This document shows positions 1 to 7,930 of a stretch of 34,011 nucleotides of DNA, piece after piece. The notes under the pieces were generated by a model, which searched no databases, was not told where the DNA came from, and was given only the letters and a program-made list of their open reading frames with translations. The translations under genes were made by a program, and so were the position numbers. How positions within the stretch are numbered: the first letter of the stretch is position 1; each line of letters opens with the position of its first letter. The stretch comes from Caloramator sp. (lineage in GTDB: Bacteria > Bacillota > Clostridia > Clostridiales > Caloramatoraceae): assembly GCA_026418935.1 (NCBI GenBank), contig JAOAAJ010000120.1, forward strand, positions 1-34,011, read 5' to 3'.

Positions 1-19
1 AGATGTGTATAAGAGACAG
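1..19. other. Nextera/Tn5 mosaic-end adapter remnant (assembly artefact)
   Basis: The first 19 bases read AGATGTGTATAAGAGACAG, exactly the Tn5 transposase mosaic end used in Nextera libraries. Genuine glmM coding sequence begins right after it, in frame from base 22. This is untrimmed adapter at a contig end, not genomic DNA. Confidence 0.97.
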
Positions 20-1254
20 CTCATAAGCCTACTATAATTGTTGGTAAGGATACAAGAATATCAGGTGATATGCTTGAAAGTGCACTTGTTGCAGGAATAA
101 TGTCAGTTGGTGCACATGCTATATGTGTTGGTGTTGTTCCAACTCCAGCAGTTGCATATCTTACAAGAAAGCTTGGTGCTGATGCAGGGGTTGTAATTTC
201 AGCGTCCCACAATCCAGTTGAATATAATGGAATAAAGTTCTTTAACAAAGATGGATATAAACTACCAGATGAAGTTGAAGATAAAATAGAAGAGATTATA
301 AATAACGGCCTTGTAGATGTACCTTCACCAACAGGAGAAGACTTAGGTGTAAGGGAACACAGAGAAGATGCAGTTGATTTATATATAGAATTTTTAAAGG
401 AAGTAGCGGGCACAAGATTAGATGGAATGAAGATTGCACTTGATTGTGCAGAAGGAGCATCCTACTATATAGCACCTAAGGTGTTTAAGGAACTTGGAGC
501 TGATGTTTTTGTAATACATAACAATCCAGATGGAAAAAATATTAATAAAAATTGTGGCTCAACTCATATGAATGAACTAAAAGATTTTACAGTTAAAATG
601 GGATGCGATTTAGGACTTGCCTTTGATGGAGATGCAGATAGATGTCTTGCGGTAGATGAAAAGGGCAATATCATAAATGGGGACTTTATAATGACAGTAA
701 TAGCAAGTGAAATGAAAAAGCAAGGAAAACTTGAAAAGGATACTCTTGTTGTTACTGTAATGAGCAATATGGGACTTGATATTGCTTGCAAAAGGGAAGG
801 TATAAATACAGTAAAGACTAAAGTTGGAGATAGATATGTTTTAGAAGAAATGATAAAGGGCGGTTATAAAATAGGAGGAGAACAGTCAGGACATATAATC
901 TTCCTTGACCACAACACAACAGGAGATGGTCTAATTACTGCACTTAAGGTTGCAACAACTCTTAAAAATAGTGGTAAGAAGATGTCAGAACTTGCTTCAA
1001 TTATGAAGGAGCTTCCACAGGTATTAGTAAATGCAAAGGTGACAAATGAAAAGAAATATGCATATACTGAAGATGAGGTTATAGTTTCAGAAATTGAAAA
1101 GTTAGAAAAGATTTTAGAAGGAAAAGGAAGAGTTTTAATTAGACCATCAGGAACAGAGCCACTTGTTAGAGTTATGCTTGAGGGAGAAAACCAAGAGGAA
1201 ATAGATATGCTTGCAAAGAACTTAGCAAAGCTTATTGAGGATAGAAGTAAATAA
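20..1254 (+). CDS. glmM: Phosphoglucosamine mutase GlmM (5' truncated)
   Basis: GlmM interconverts glucosamine-6-P and glucosamine-1-P, a cytoplasmic step towards UDP-GlcNAc and peptidoglycan. All four phosphohexomutase signatures are visible: the phosphoserine loop SASHNP (Ser codon 205-207), the metal loop DGDADR (625-642), the sugar-binding GGEQSGH, and the phosphate-binding RPSGTEP near the C-terminus. Homology starts at the adapter junction ([18 protein letters not shown]), ahead of the first in-frame Met at base 70, so that Met is internal. The family is about 448 residues and about 410 are present, so roughly the first 35-40 are missing. glmS follows after a terminator and a ribozyme. 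The intact motifs serve as a reference for the degenerate mutase domain at 16429-18873. Confidence 0.95.
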
Positions 1255-1288
1255 TTTTTAATAATTTATTAACTTAATAAAAAGATAT

Positions 1289-1316
1289 TTTACTTATTTA
1301 ATAAATTATGTATAAT
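1289..1316 (+). promoter_or_regulatory. Putative sigma-A promoter for the glmS transcript
   Basis: TTTACT (1289-1294), a 16-nt spacer and a perfect TATAAT (1311-1316). The predicted start near 1323 coincides with the foot of the hairpin at 1323-1348. A weaker alternative is TTGAAA (1348-1353), 17 nt, TAATAA (1371-1376). Confidence 0.5.
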
Positions 1317-1322
1317 GTAAGT

Positions 1323-1349
1323 AAAACTGCCTCTTACGAGGCAGTTTTT
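1323..1349 (+). terminator. Rho-independent terminator-like hairpin after glmM
   Basis: A perfect 11-bp stem (1323-1333 with 1338-1348), a TTAC loop and a short T run. It suits glmM termination. If the TATAAT just upstream is used, the same hairpin would instead be the extreme 5' end of the glmS mRNA. Confidence 0.7.
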
Positions 1350-1400
1350 GAAATCTTTAAGGGAGGTGAGTAATAAAAATAAAAAGTATTTTTTAAATAA

Positions 1401-1540
1401 TTTAAAGCGCCGGGACTTACCAATGGTAAGTTGACGAGGACAGGGTTTATCGAGCTATCGGCGGATGCCCTGCGGCTGACCACCGAAAGCGGCCAGACAA
1501 AACCTAAAAGCAATTTTAGGGACAAAGGGGCCAGGTCAAT
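1401..1540 (+). ncRNA. glmS self-cleaving ribozyme/riboswitch
   Basis: The sequence matches the glmS ribozyme core: AGCGCC at the cleavage site, GTTGACGAGGA, TATCGAG, CGGCGGATGCCC and GACAAAGG in order. The scissile bond should lie between A1406 and G1407. P2 pairs 1415-1421 with 1425-1431. P4 pairs 1503-1509 with 1514-1520 and is capped by a GCAA tetraloop. In characterised members, glucosamine-6-P acts as cofactor for self-cleavage, which destabilises the mRNA and lowers GlmS. It lies 27 nt upstream of the glmS start. Confidence 0.96.
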
Positions 1541-1567
1541 AAAAAACAAAATGGAAGGAGACTTAAT

Positions 1568-3397
1568 ATGTGTGGAATAGTAGGATATATAGGTAAAAGA
1601 CAGGCGGCGCCACTCTTAGTAGAGTGTTTATCAAAACTTGAATATAGAGGATATGACTCAGCAGGAGTTGCTATAATAAATGAAAAGGGAATAAATATTG
1701 AAAAGTGTAAGGGAAGATTAAAGAACCTTGAAGATAAATTAAATCAAAACCCAATTGACGGTACTATGGGTATAGGACACACAAGATGGGCAACACATGG
1801 AGAACCATCAGATGTAAACTCACATCCACATTATAATAAGGAAATGACAATAAGCGTAGTTCACAATGGGATAATTGAAAACTACCTTGAGCCTAGAGAA
1901 GGGCTTCAAACTTTAGGATATGAATTTAAATCAGAAACAGATACTGAAGTTGTGCCACACCTTATAGACTACTTCTATGAAGGAGATATTGTAAAGGCTG
2001 TAATGAAGGCCCTTGATAAAATAGAGGGTTCCTATGCACTTGGAGTGGTATGTAGCCACGAACCAGAAAAGATGGTAGCAGTTAGAAAGGACAGCCCACT
2101 TATAGTAGGCCTTGGAGAGGGAGAAAACTTTATAGCTTCAGATATTCCAGCAATACTTGCATATACAAGAGACGTATATTTATTAAACGATAAGGAAATA
2201 GTTGTTTTAACAAGAGATAAGGTTGAAATAATGACTAAAGAAGGTCTACCAATTAATAAGGAAATATTCCATGTTACTTGGGATGCTGCAGCTGCTGAAA
2301 AGGGTGGATATGAGCACTTTATGATAAAGGAAATCCACGAACAACCAAAGGCAATAAGAGATACTCTAACAAGAAGAATAGTTGCAGATTCAGACGATAT
2401 AGTTCTTGATGATATCAAGCTTACAGCAGAAGACCTAAAGAATATAGACAAGATTTATATTGTTGCTTGTGGTACAGCATACCACGCAGGTCTTGTTGGA
2501 AAGTATGTTATAGAAAAGCTTGCAAGAATTCCTGTTGAAGTTGATATTGCTTCAGAGTTTAGATATAGAGACCCAATTATAAATGAAAGAACTCTAATGA
2601 TGGTAATATCACAATCTGGTGAAACAGCAGATACACTTGCAGCACTAAGAGAAGCTAAAAACAGAGGAGCAAGGGTAATAGCAATAACAAACGTTGTAGG
2701 AAGTTCAGTTGCAAGAGAAGCAGATGACATACTATATACTTGGGCAGGACCAGAAATTGTAGTTGCTTCAACAAAGGCTTATGTAACTCAGCTAATTGCA
2801 ATTTATATAGTTGCACTATACCTTGCAAGACTAAATGGAAAGATGTCAGTTGAAGAATATAGAGAAATAAGAGATGAACTATTAAAGCTTCCAGAAAAGG
2901 CAGAAGAAGTATTAAAGAGAAAGGAAGAAATACAAAAGTTTGCTGCAAAGAACTATAACCACAAGGATATATTCTATCTTGGACGTGGACTTGATTTTGC
3001 AGTAGCACTTGAAGGTGCACTTAAGATAAAGGAAATATCATATATACATGCAGAGGCTTATGCTGCAGGTGAATTAAAGCATGGACCAATAGCTCTAATT
3101 GATAAGGGAGTTCCAGTAATAGCACTTGCAACACAAGAAGATTTATATGATAAGATGGTAAGCAATATTAAGGAAGTTGTTACAAGAGGAGCAAAGGTTT
3201 TAGGAATTGCATTTGATGGACATGAGGATATTTTAAAGGTAGTAGACCAAGCAGTATATGTTCCAAAAACACTTCCACTACTTGCACCTGTTTTATCAGT
3301 AATACCACTACAACTTCTATCATACTATGCAGCAGTAGAAAGAGGTTGTGACGTAGATAAGCCAAGAAACTTAGCAAAATCAGTTACAGTTGAATAA
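1568..3397 (+). CDS. glmS: Glutamine-fructose-6-phosphate aminotransferase (isomerizing)
   Basis: GlmS converts fructose-6-P and glutamine to glucosamine-6-P and glutamate, the committed step of amino-sugar synthesis. The N-terminus MCGIVGYIG exposes the Cys nucleophile of a class II glutaminase domain (about residues 1-230) after Met removal. Two SIS domains follow, with CGTAYHAG, SQSGETADT and the C-terminal DKPRNLAKSVTVE signature. At 609 residues it is full length. The start follows GGAAGGAG at 1553-1560 with good spacing. It is preceded by its ribozyme, which implies feedback by glucosamine-6-P, and followed by a strong terminator. Together with upstream glmM it covers two consecutive reactions. 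Confidence 0.98.
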   Translation: MCGIVGYIGKRQAAPLLVECLSKLEYRGYDSAGVAIINEKGINIEKCKGRLKNLEDKLNQNPIDGTMGIGHTRWATHGEPSDVNSHPHYNKEMTISVVHNGIIENYLEPREGLQTLGYEFKSETDTEVVPHLIDYFYEGDIVKAVMKALDKIEGSYALGVVCSHEPEKMVAVRKDSPLIVGLGEGENFIASDIPAILAYTRDVYLLNDKEIVVLTRDKVEIMTKEGLPINKEIFHVTWDAAAAEKGGYEHFMIKEIHEQPKAIRDTLTRRIVADSDDIVLDDIKLTAEDLKNIDKIYIVACGTAYHAGLVGKYVIEKLARIPVEVDIASEFRYRDPIINERTLMMVISQSGETADTLAALREAKNRGARVIAITNVVGSSVAREADDILYTWAGPEIVVASTKAYVTQLIAIYIVALYLARLNGKMSVEEYREIRDELLKLPEKAEEVLKRKEEIQKFAAKNYNHKDIFYLGRGLDFAVALEGALKIKEISYIHAEAYAAGELKHGPIALIDKGVPVIALATQEDLYDKMVSNIKEVVTRGAKVLGIAFDGHEDILKVVDQAVYVPKTLPLLAPVLSVIPLQLLSYYAAVERGCDVDKPRNLAKSVTVE

Positions 3398-3403
3398 TGA
3401 AAC

Positions 3404-3442
3404 AAAGCTCCACTTTGGTTAAACCAAGGTGGAGCTTTTTTA
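3404..3442 (+). terminator. Rho-independent terminator of glmS
   Basis: A 17-bp stem with one G-U pair (3404-3420 with 3422-3438) is followed by a T run. It ends the glmS unit. Confidence 0.92.
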
Positions 3443-3515
3443 GTAGCAGCCATATGACTTAGAAAAAAGTATTATTACACTATATATATTTTAGTAATTT
3501 CTACAAAAATAGGTA

Positions 3516-3546
3516 TTGACTATTACCTTAGGGGTTAGTTTATGAT
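3516..3546 (+). promoter_or_regulatory. MerR-type promoter with 19-bp spacer
   Basis: TTGACT (3516-3521) and TATGAT (3541-3546) are 19 bp apart. That long spacer is the hallmark of promoters untwisted by MerR-family activators. The spacer holds CCTTAGGGGTTAG, an imperfect dyad like other MerR operators. A MerR gene remnant starts 20 bp downstream, so this was probably its autoregulated promoter. Confidence 0.65.
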
Positions 3547-3566
3547 ATATTATGGAGGTGGTAGTT

Positions 3567-3731
3567 ATGTATATAAAGGAAGTTTGTAAAGAATGTAAAT
3601 TGACTAAAAAAGCAATAGAGTATTATGAACAACAAGGGCTAATTGCTCCTATAATTGAGGATAATGGTTATAGGAACTATACAGATGATGATATATTATT
3701 TTTAAAAGAAGTTGGGAGTTTAAAAAATTAG
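3567..3731 (+). pseudogene. MerR-family regulator remnant (DNA-binding domain only)
   Basis: A 54-codon frame behind a GGAGGTGG site encodes a MerR winged-helix domain: MYIKEVCKE, then KLTKKAIEYYEQQGLI and NGYRNYTDDDI. Known MerR proteins need at least another dimerisation helix and usually an effector domain (110-280 residues), all missing here. The frame breaks at an A6 run (3722-3727). Adding one A gives SLKKLGLI, the usual MerR continuation, but a TAA follows within a few codons, so the gene is broken twice. Nothing further is recognisable before the next gene at 3781. It sits directly under a MerR-type promoter. A functional 54-residue DNA-binding fragment is possible but unlikely. Confidence 0.75.
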
Positions 3732-3780
3732 GTTTAATTTAAAGTGATTTTGTAGCTATATCACATTTAGGAGGGATACG

Positions 3781-4467
3781 ATGACTAATCTATTAGGAAC
3801 CTTTGTAAATGCGATTGCAATTATTGTTGGAAGCCTTATGGGAATTTATATAAAAAGGGGAATCCCTGAAAAAATAAAAGAAACTGTTATGAATGGACTT
3901 GCACTTTGTGTATTATATATAGGTTTTTCAGGTACACTAAAAGGAGACAATCCACTCTTAATTATTTTAAGTATTGTTATAGGTGGAGTGGTTGGAGAAT
4001 TTATTGATATTGATAGAGCAATAATAGGACTTGGAGATAAAATAGAAAGCAAATTCAAGGAGAAGGAAAATAGAATTTCTCAAGGTTTTGTTACATCAAG
4101 CCTACTATTCTGTGTAGGTTCTATGGCTATTGTTGGTTCTTTAGAAAGTGGTCTGTCAGGTAATCATCAAATGCTCTATGCTAAATCTATATTGGATGGT
4201 ATAAGTTCAATTATATTTTCTTCAACATTAGGAATTGGAGTTATGTTTTCATCTGTTGCAGTATTTGTATACCAAGGTTTAATAACAATTTGTGCATCCT
4301 TCTTAAAGGGTATATTATTGGAATCAGTTATTTTGAACATGACATCAGTTGGAAGTTTGCTTATAATAGGTTTGGGGTTAAATATGCTAAATGTTACTAA
4401 GATAAAAGTTGCAAATCTCTTACCAGCAGTTTTTATACCTGTAATATACCAACTATTCTTAAGATAA
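3781..4467 (+). CDS. DUF554 family integral membrane protein (YdfK/YqgA-like)
   Basis: A 228-residue hydrophobic protein opening with [21 protein letters not shown], the DUF554 N-terminus. About six to seven membrane segments alternate with short loops, with a central charged stretch ([13 protein letters not shown]). The family is widespread in Firmicutes and E. coli (YqgA); its function is not established and transport is only a guess. The start follows AGGAGGG at proper spacing. It lies downstream of the MerR remnant and its promoter, and 16 bp upstream of proS, so it may be read from the MerR-type promoter and share a transcript with proS. Confidence 0.85.
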   Translation: MTNLLGTFVNAIAIIVGSLMGIYIKRGIPEKIKETVMNGLALCVLYIGFSGTLKGDNPLLIILSIVIGGVVGEFIDIDRAIIGLGDKIESKFKEKENRISQGFVTSSLLFCVGSMAIVGSLESGLSGNHQMLYAKSILDGISSIIFSSTLGIGVMFSSVAVFVYQGLITICASFLKGILLESVILNMTSVGSLLIIGLGLNMLNVTKIKVANLLPAVFIPVIYQLFLR

Positions 4468-4483
4468 AAAAGAGGAGGTAAAG

Positions 4484-6184
4484 ATGAGAGTAAGTAAGTT
4501 GTTTATGCCAACATTAAGGGAAGTACCATCAGAAGCAGAAATAGTAAGCCACCAATTGATGTTAAGAGCAGCTCTTATGCGAAAATTAGCATCAGGTGTG
4601 TACAATTTTTTACCTTTAGGTTTGAGAGTATTAAGAAAAATTGAAGAGATAGTAAGACAAGAGATGAATAGAGAAGGGGCACAGGAGATATTGTGTTCTG
4701 CTCTTTTACCATCAGAATTATGGAAAGAGTCTAAAAGATGGGATGTTTTTGGACCCGAGATGTTTAAGTTAAAGGATAGGAATGATAGAGAGTTTTGTCT
4801 TGGACCAACACACGAGGAGATTTTTACGGATATTATAAGAAATGAGATTAAATCCTACAAAGATATGCCTTTAAACCTTTATCAAATACAAACAAAATAT
4901 AGAGACGAGAGAAGACCAAGATTTGGTGTAATGAGAAGTAGAGAATTTATAATGAAGGATGCATATAGTTTTGATACAACTTGGGAGGGACTTGATGAGT
5001 CTTTTAATAAAATGCATAGGGCATATAATAGAATTTTTAGAAGATGTGGACTTGATTTTAAGGCAGTTGAAGCGGATACAGGTGCAATGGGTGGAACAGG
5101 TTCAATGGAGTTTATGGTAAAGTCAGATATTGGGGAAGCAGAAGTAGTGTTTTGTACTTCCTGTGATTATGCAGCAAATATAGAAAAGGCACCAACCTTT
5201 GATGTAGAATTAGAAATAAATGAAGAATATAAAGATGTTAAAAAGGTTAAAACTCCTAATTCAAGAACAATAGATGAACTGACAAAATTTTTTGATACAA
5301 CACCTGATAAATTTGCTAAGACACTAATCTATAGAGCAGATGATAAGGTTGTTGCTGTTATGGTTAGAGGAGATAGAGATGTAAATGAAACTAAGGTTAT
5401 AAACCATTTAAAATGTATTAATTTAGAAATGGCAGATGAAGAAATAGTAAAAGAAACTACTGGTGCTAATGTTGGATTTGCAGGACCAATTGGAATTAAA
5501 GTTGATGAGCTATTAGTAGATTATGAAGTTAAAAATGCTAAAAACTTAATTGTAGGAGCAAATGAAACTGATTACCATATCGTAAATGTAAACTTTGGTA
5601 GAGACTTTGAAGGAACTGTTGGAGATTTTAGAAATATAACAAATGAGGATAGATGCCCAAAATGTGGAGGAAAGATTACTATTAATAGAGGAATAGAAGT
5701 TGGACATATATTTAAGCTTGGAACTAAATATTCAGAGAAAATGAAGGCTACTTTTATTGATGAAAAGGGAGAAGAAAGGCCTATAATTATGGGATGCTAT
5801 GGAATAGGAATAAATAGAACAATGGCAGCAGTTATAGAACAGAATCACGATGAAAAGGGCATAATATGGCCAGTAGAAATAGCACCATATCAAGTTATAG
5901 TTGTTCCTGTTGTTATGAAGGATGAGGAGCAGGTTAAAGCGGCAGAAAATATATATAATAAACTACAAGACATTGGAATTGAAGTATTAATAGATGATAG
6001 AGATGAAAGAGCAGGCGTAAAATTCAATGATGCTGACCTAATAGGTATTCCAATTAGAATAACAGTAGGGAAGAAGATAAAGGACGGTATAGTTGAATTT
6101 AAATTGAGAAGTTCATCCGAAGTTATAGAAATTAAAGAGGATGAAGTAGTTGCCAAAGTAAAAGAAGCACTTAAAATGAGTTAA
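4484..6184 (+). CDS. proS: Prolyl-tRNA synthetase, bacterial type
   Basis: Charges tRNA-Pro. At 566 residues it is a full-length bacterial-type ProRS with an inserted editing (INS) domain between class II motifs 2 and 3. The N-terminus [19 protein letters not shown] is typical. Motif 2 includes [20 protein letters not shown], motif 3 includes [14 protein letters not shown], and the INS domain spans roughly residues 225-400. Two Cys pairs (CTSC after motif 2, CPKC after the INS domain) flank the insert. The C-terminal anticodon-binding domain contains [18 protein letters not shown]. The start follows GAGGAGG. No T-box leader is visible, although such leaders are common on Firmicute synthetase genes. 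A strong hairpin ends the gene. Confidence 0.97.
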   Translation: MRVSKLFMPTLREVPSEAEIVSHQLMLRAALMRKLASGVYNFLPLGLRVLRKIEEIVRQEMNREGAQEILCSALLPSELWKESKRWDVFGPEMFKLKDRNDREFCLGPTHEEIFTDIIRNEIKSYKDMPLNLYQIQTKYRDERRPRFGVMRSREFIMKDAYSFDTTWEGLDESFNKMHRAYNRIFRRCGLDFKAVEADTGAMGGTGSMEFMVKSDIGEAEVVFCTSCDYAANIEKAPTFDVELEINEEYKDVKKVKTPNSRTIDELTKFFDTTPDKFAKTLIYRADDKVVAVMVRGDRDVNETKVINHLKCINLEMADEEIVKETTGANVGFAGPIGIKVDELLVDYEVKNAKNLIVGANETDYHIVNVNFGRDFEGTVGDFRNITNEDRCPKCGGKITINRGIEVGHIFKLGTKYSEKMKATFIDEKGEERPIIMGCYGIGINRTMAAVIEQNHDEKGIIWPVEIAPYQVIVVPVVMKDEEQVKAAENIYNKLQDIGIEVLIDDRDERAGVKFNDADLIGIPIRITVGKKIKDGIVEFKLRSSSEVIEIKEDEVVAKVKEALKMS

Positions 6185-6189
6185 ATTTA

Positions 6190-6236
6190 AACGCCTTAAT
6201 TTTAGGTTAAAGGTTCCTAAAATTAAGGCGTTTTTT
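6190..6236. terminator. Bidirectional terminator between proS and the PHP gene
   Basis: A perfect 16-bp stem (6191-6206 with 6216-6231) is followed by T6 on the plus strand and preceded by A-rich sequence that gives a U tract on the minus strand. The minus-strand PHP stop codon (6235-6237) abuts it. Confidence 0.9.
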
Positions 6237-7002
6237 AAATATAATTAGGTTGTCTATTTTTAAAATAAACTATGTTTAAATTGGCTCTATTTGAAAGTTC
6301 TACTGCTATATCAAAGTTTGCCCCTATTGAGTCTATATTATGAGCATCTGAACCAATAGTAACATATTTTCCTCCAAGCTCTTTAAATCTCTTTAATATG
6401 TCAAGCATATTAAGTGCGACTATTTTGTTCTCAAGCCTTCTTGTATTTATTTCTACAGCCTTTTCACGCTGTGCAATAATTTTTAAAATCTCATCTATTA
6501 TCTCTTTAAAATCATTATAGTATAGTTCAGTATCTTCATATTTTGCATATCTTGTTACATAGTTTATATGTCCTAAACTATCTATAAAATCACATTCTCT
6601 AATGCATTTATACATAAAATTTAAATAATGAAGATATGATTCGGCTTTTTCTCTGTTTTCGTAAAAGCTTGGTTGAAAAATATCAACTCCATCAACAACG
6701 TGTATTGAGCCTATTACATAATCAAAGGGAAAGTTTTTAACAAGTTCTTTATTTTCATAAATGCAATCATCTCTAAGACCAAGTTCTATTCCTATTAAAA
6801 AGTCCTCTGAACGATATTTTTCATATTCTATAAAATACTTTTCACAGTCAAATATAAAACTACCTTCTATAGGATATTTAATATCCATATGGTCTGTTAC
6901 AATAAGTCCCATTCCTTTTTCCTTTGCTTTTTTTATTGCATCTTCAATTTGCATTTTAGAATCAGTTGAAAAAGTTGAGTGTATATGACAATCAAAAATC
7001 AT
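6235..7002 (-). CDS. PHP-domain phosphoesterase, histidinol-phosphatase (HisJ/HisK) family
   Basis: The 255-residue protein is a single PHP domain with the metal-binding motifs in order: DCHIHSTFSTDS, TDHMD, GIELGL, GSIHVVDG, SLGHINYVTRY, EINTRR and GSDAHN. These build the trinuclear metal centre of HisJ-type histidinol-phosphate phosphatases, and the length fits. No his genes are nearby, so the substrate could be histidinol phosphate or another phosphomonoester; the family assignment is firm, the substrate is not. The start follows a GGGGGT site. A promoter-like pair lies 43-71 bp upstream. It converges on proS and shares its terminator. Confidence 0.85.
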   Translation of the reverse strand: MIFDCHIHSTFSTDSKMQIEDAIKKAKEKGMGLIVTDHMDIKYPIEGSFIFDCEKYFIEYEKYRSEDFLIGIELGLRDDCIYENKELVKNFPFDYVIGSIHVVDGVDIFQPSFYENREKAESYLHYLNFMYKCIRECDFIDSLGHINYVTRYAKYEDTELYYNDFKEIIDEILKIIAQREKAVEINTRRLENKIVALNMLDILKRFKELGGKYVTIGSDAHNIDSIGANFDIAVELSNRANLNIVYFKNRQPNYI

Positions 7003-7044
7003 TTCTTTTACCCCCTATTAAGTGTTACAAACAATTATAATTAT

Positions 7045-7073
7045 ATCATAATTAAATACAATTTTAATATCAA
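7045..7073 (-). promoter_or_regulatory. Putative promoter of the PHP gene
   Basis: On the minus strand: TTGATA (7068-7073), 17 nt, TATGAT (7045-7050), in a very AT-rich intergenic stretch. Confidence 0.5.
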
Positions 7074-7146
7074 AGCTAAACAAAGATAAATATAACTTAA
7101 CATTATTTTATTAATTTGAGTAAAACTAATGTAGGTTGGTTTTATG

Positions 7147-7177
7147 ATAAAAAAGATGAGGATACATAATCCTCACC
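7147..7177 (-). terminator. Terminator of the deoxynucleoside kinase gene
   Basis: Minus strand: stem of 7157-7163 with 7169-7175 followed by a U6 tract (7149-7154). It lies directly after the kinase stop codon at 7179. Confidence 0.8.
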
Positions 7178-7178
7178 T

Positions 7179-7772
7179 TTATTTTAAATTTTCCTTTATT
7201 AGGTTTATAATATATTCTCTATCCTTTAAATTGTTTTCAAAATCAAGGTTGTCCACATTAATTTTAAGAATAGGTGAAATTGAGTATTGCTCAAAATACT
7301 CCTGATAGTGTTTATTTAATCTTTCCCAATAGGCTCTTTCAACAACTTTTTCGTATTCTCTTCCTCTTTGATATATTCTTCTAATCGCCTCATCTACTGA
7401 TACCTCTAAATAGACCATAAGCTTTGGAGGATGGCAATGTTCAAGCATATTTTCAAAAAGTTCTATGTATAGTTCAAACTCTTCCTTTGACATCTCTCCA
7501 CTTTCCATTAGCATCTTTGCGAATATAACATCACCATATATGCTTCTATCCATAACTGCATTTTCAATAAGACTTGCTTCCTTTATGTGTTTGAATCTTT
7601 TGTTTAAAAAGAAAATTTGAAGAGGGAAACTATATCTATGTCTATCATAATAGAACTTTTCAAGAATTGGATTATTATATACTGGTTCTTCAAAAGGAAT
7701 AAATCCTTCAGATTTCAATATATTCATCAAAGTGGTTTTTCCTGCACCTACAACTCCATCGATAACTAACAT
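7179..7772 (-). CDS. Deoxynucleoside kinase (dGK/dAK-dCK family)
   Basis: Phosphorylates deoxynucleosides for purine and pyrimidine salvage in the cytoplasm. The protein opens with MLVIDGVVGAGKTT, whose P-loop lies where the family has it. The DRS motif (DRSIYGD), the acidic EEP near the substrate site and the Arg-rich lid (RIYQRGREYE) are present. Two starts compete. This Met has AGGAGG 10 nt upstream and gives the usual N-terminus. An in-frame ATG 51 bp earlier (7823) has GGGGAG at 6 nt and would add 17 residues. The shorter form (197 residues) is preferred. Bacillus usually has an adjacent pair of such kinases; only one is here, so nucleoside specificity cannot be read. Confidence 0.88.
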   Translation of the reverse strand: MLVIDGVVGAGKTTLMNILKSEGFIPFEEPVYNNPILEKFYYDRHRYSFPLQIFFLNKRFKHIKEASLIENAVMDRSIYGDVIFAKMLMESGEMSKEEFELYIELFENMLEHCHPPKLMVYLEVSVDEAIRRIYQRGREYEKVVERAYWERLNKHYQEYFEQYSISPILKINVDNLDFENNLKDREYIINLIKENLK

Positions 7773-7858
7773 ATTCCAAAATCCTCCTTTGTCTATCTTG
7801 CTGAGGGCTTGTTGATAAAACATATTATTCTCCCCTTTAAATTTAGTCAGTCTTTAAT

Positions 7859-7888
7859 AGTATAATTTAAACACTATATAAATTTCAA
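7859..7888 (-). promoter_or_regulatory. Putative promoter of the deoxynucleoside kinase gene
   Basis: Minus strand: TTGAAA (7883-7888), 18 nt, TATACT (7859-7864). It lies between the terminator of the glucan synthase and the kinase, so the kinase can be expressed independently. Confidence 0.5.
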
Positions 7889-7902
7889 GGGGTAGAATTT
7901 TA

Positions 7903-7930
7903 CAAAAAATTAAGGGGCATTTGCCCCTTA
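7903..7930 (-). terminator. Terminator of the glucan synthase operon
   Basis: Minus strand: perfect 9-bp GC-rich stem (7922-7930 with 7911-7919), a 2-nt gap within the loop, then U6. The gene's stop codon (7928-7930) forms the base of the 5' arm. Confidence 0.88.

Noticed and set aside
1366-1434. Possible short leader frame starting GTG after GGGAG upstream of glmS
   Set aside because: The ribosome site touches the start codon, and the frame runs into the ribozyme core, whose conserved bases explain the sequence.
2655-3020. Leu-rich open frames antisense to glmS
   Set aside because: They are shadows of AT-rich coding bias (AAG/GAA codons read in reverse), with no ribosome site and no homology pattern.
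3405-3567. Mobile-element insertion as the cause of MerR truncation
   Set aside because: No inverted terminal repeats, target duplications or transposase fragments flank the remnant; point-type decay at an A6 run is sufficient.
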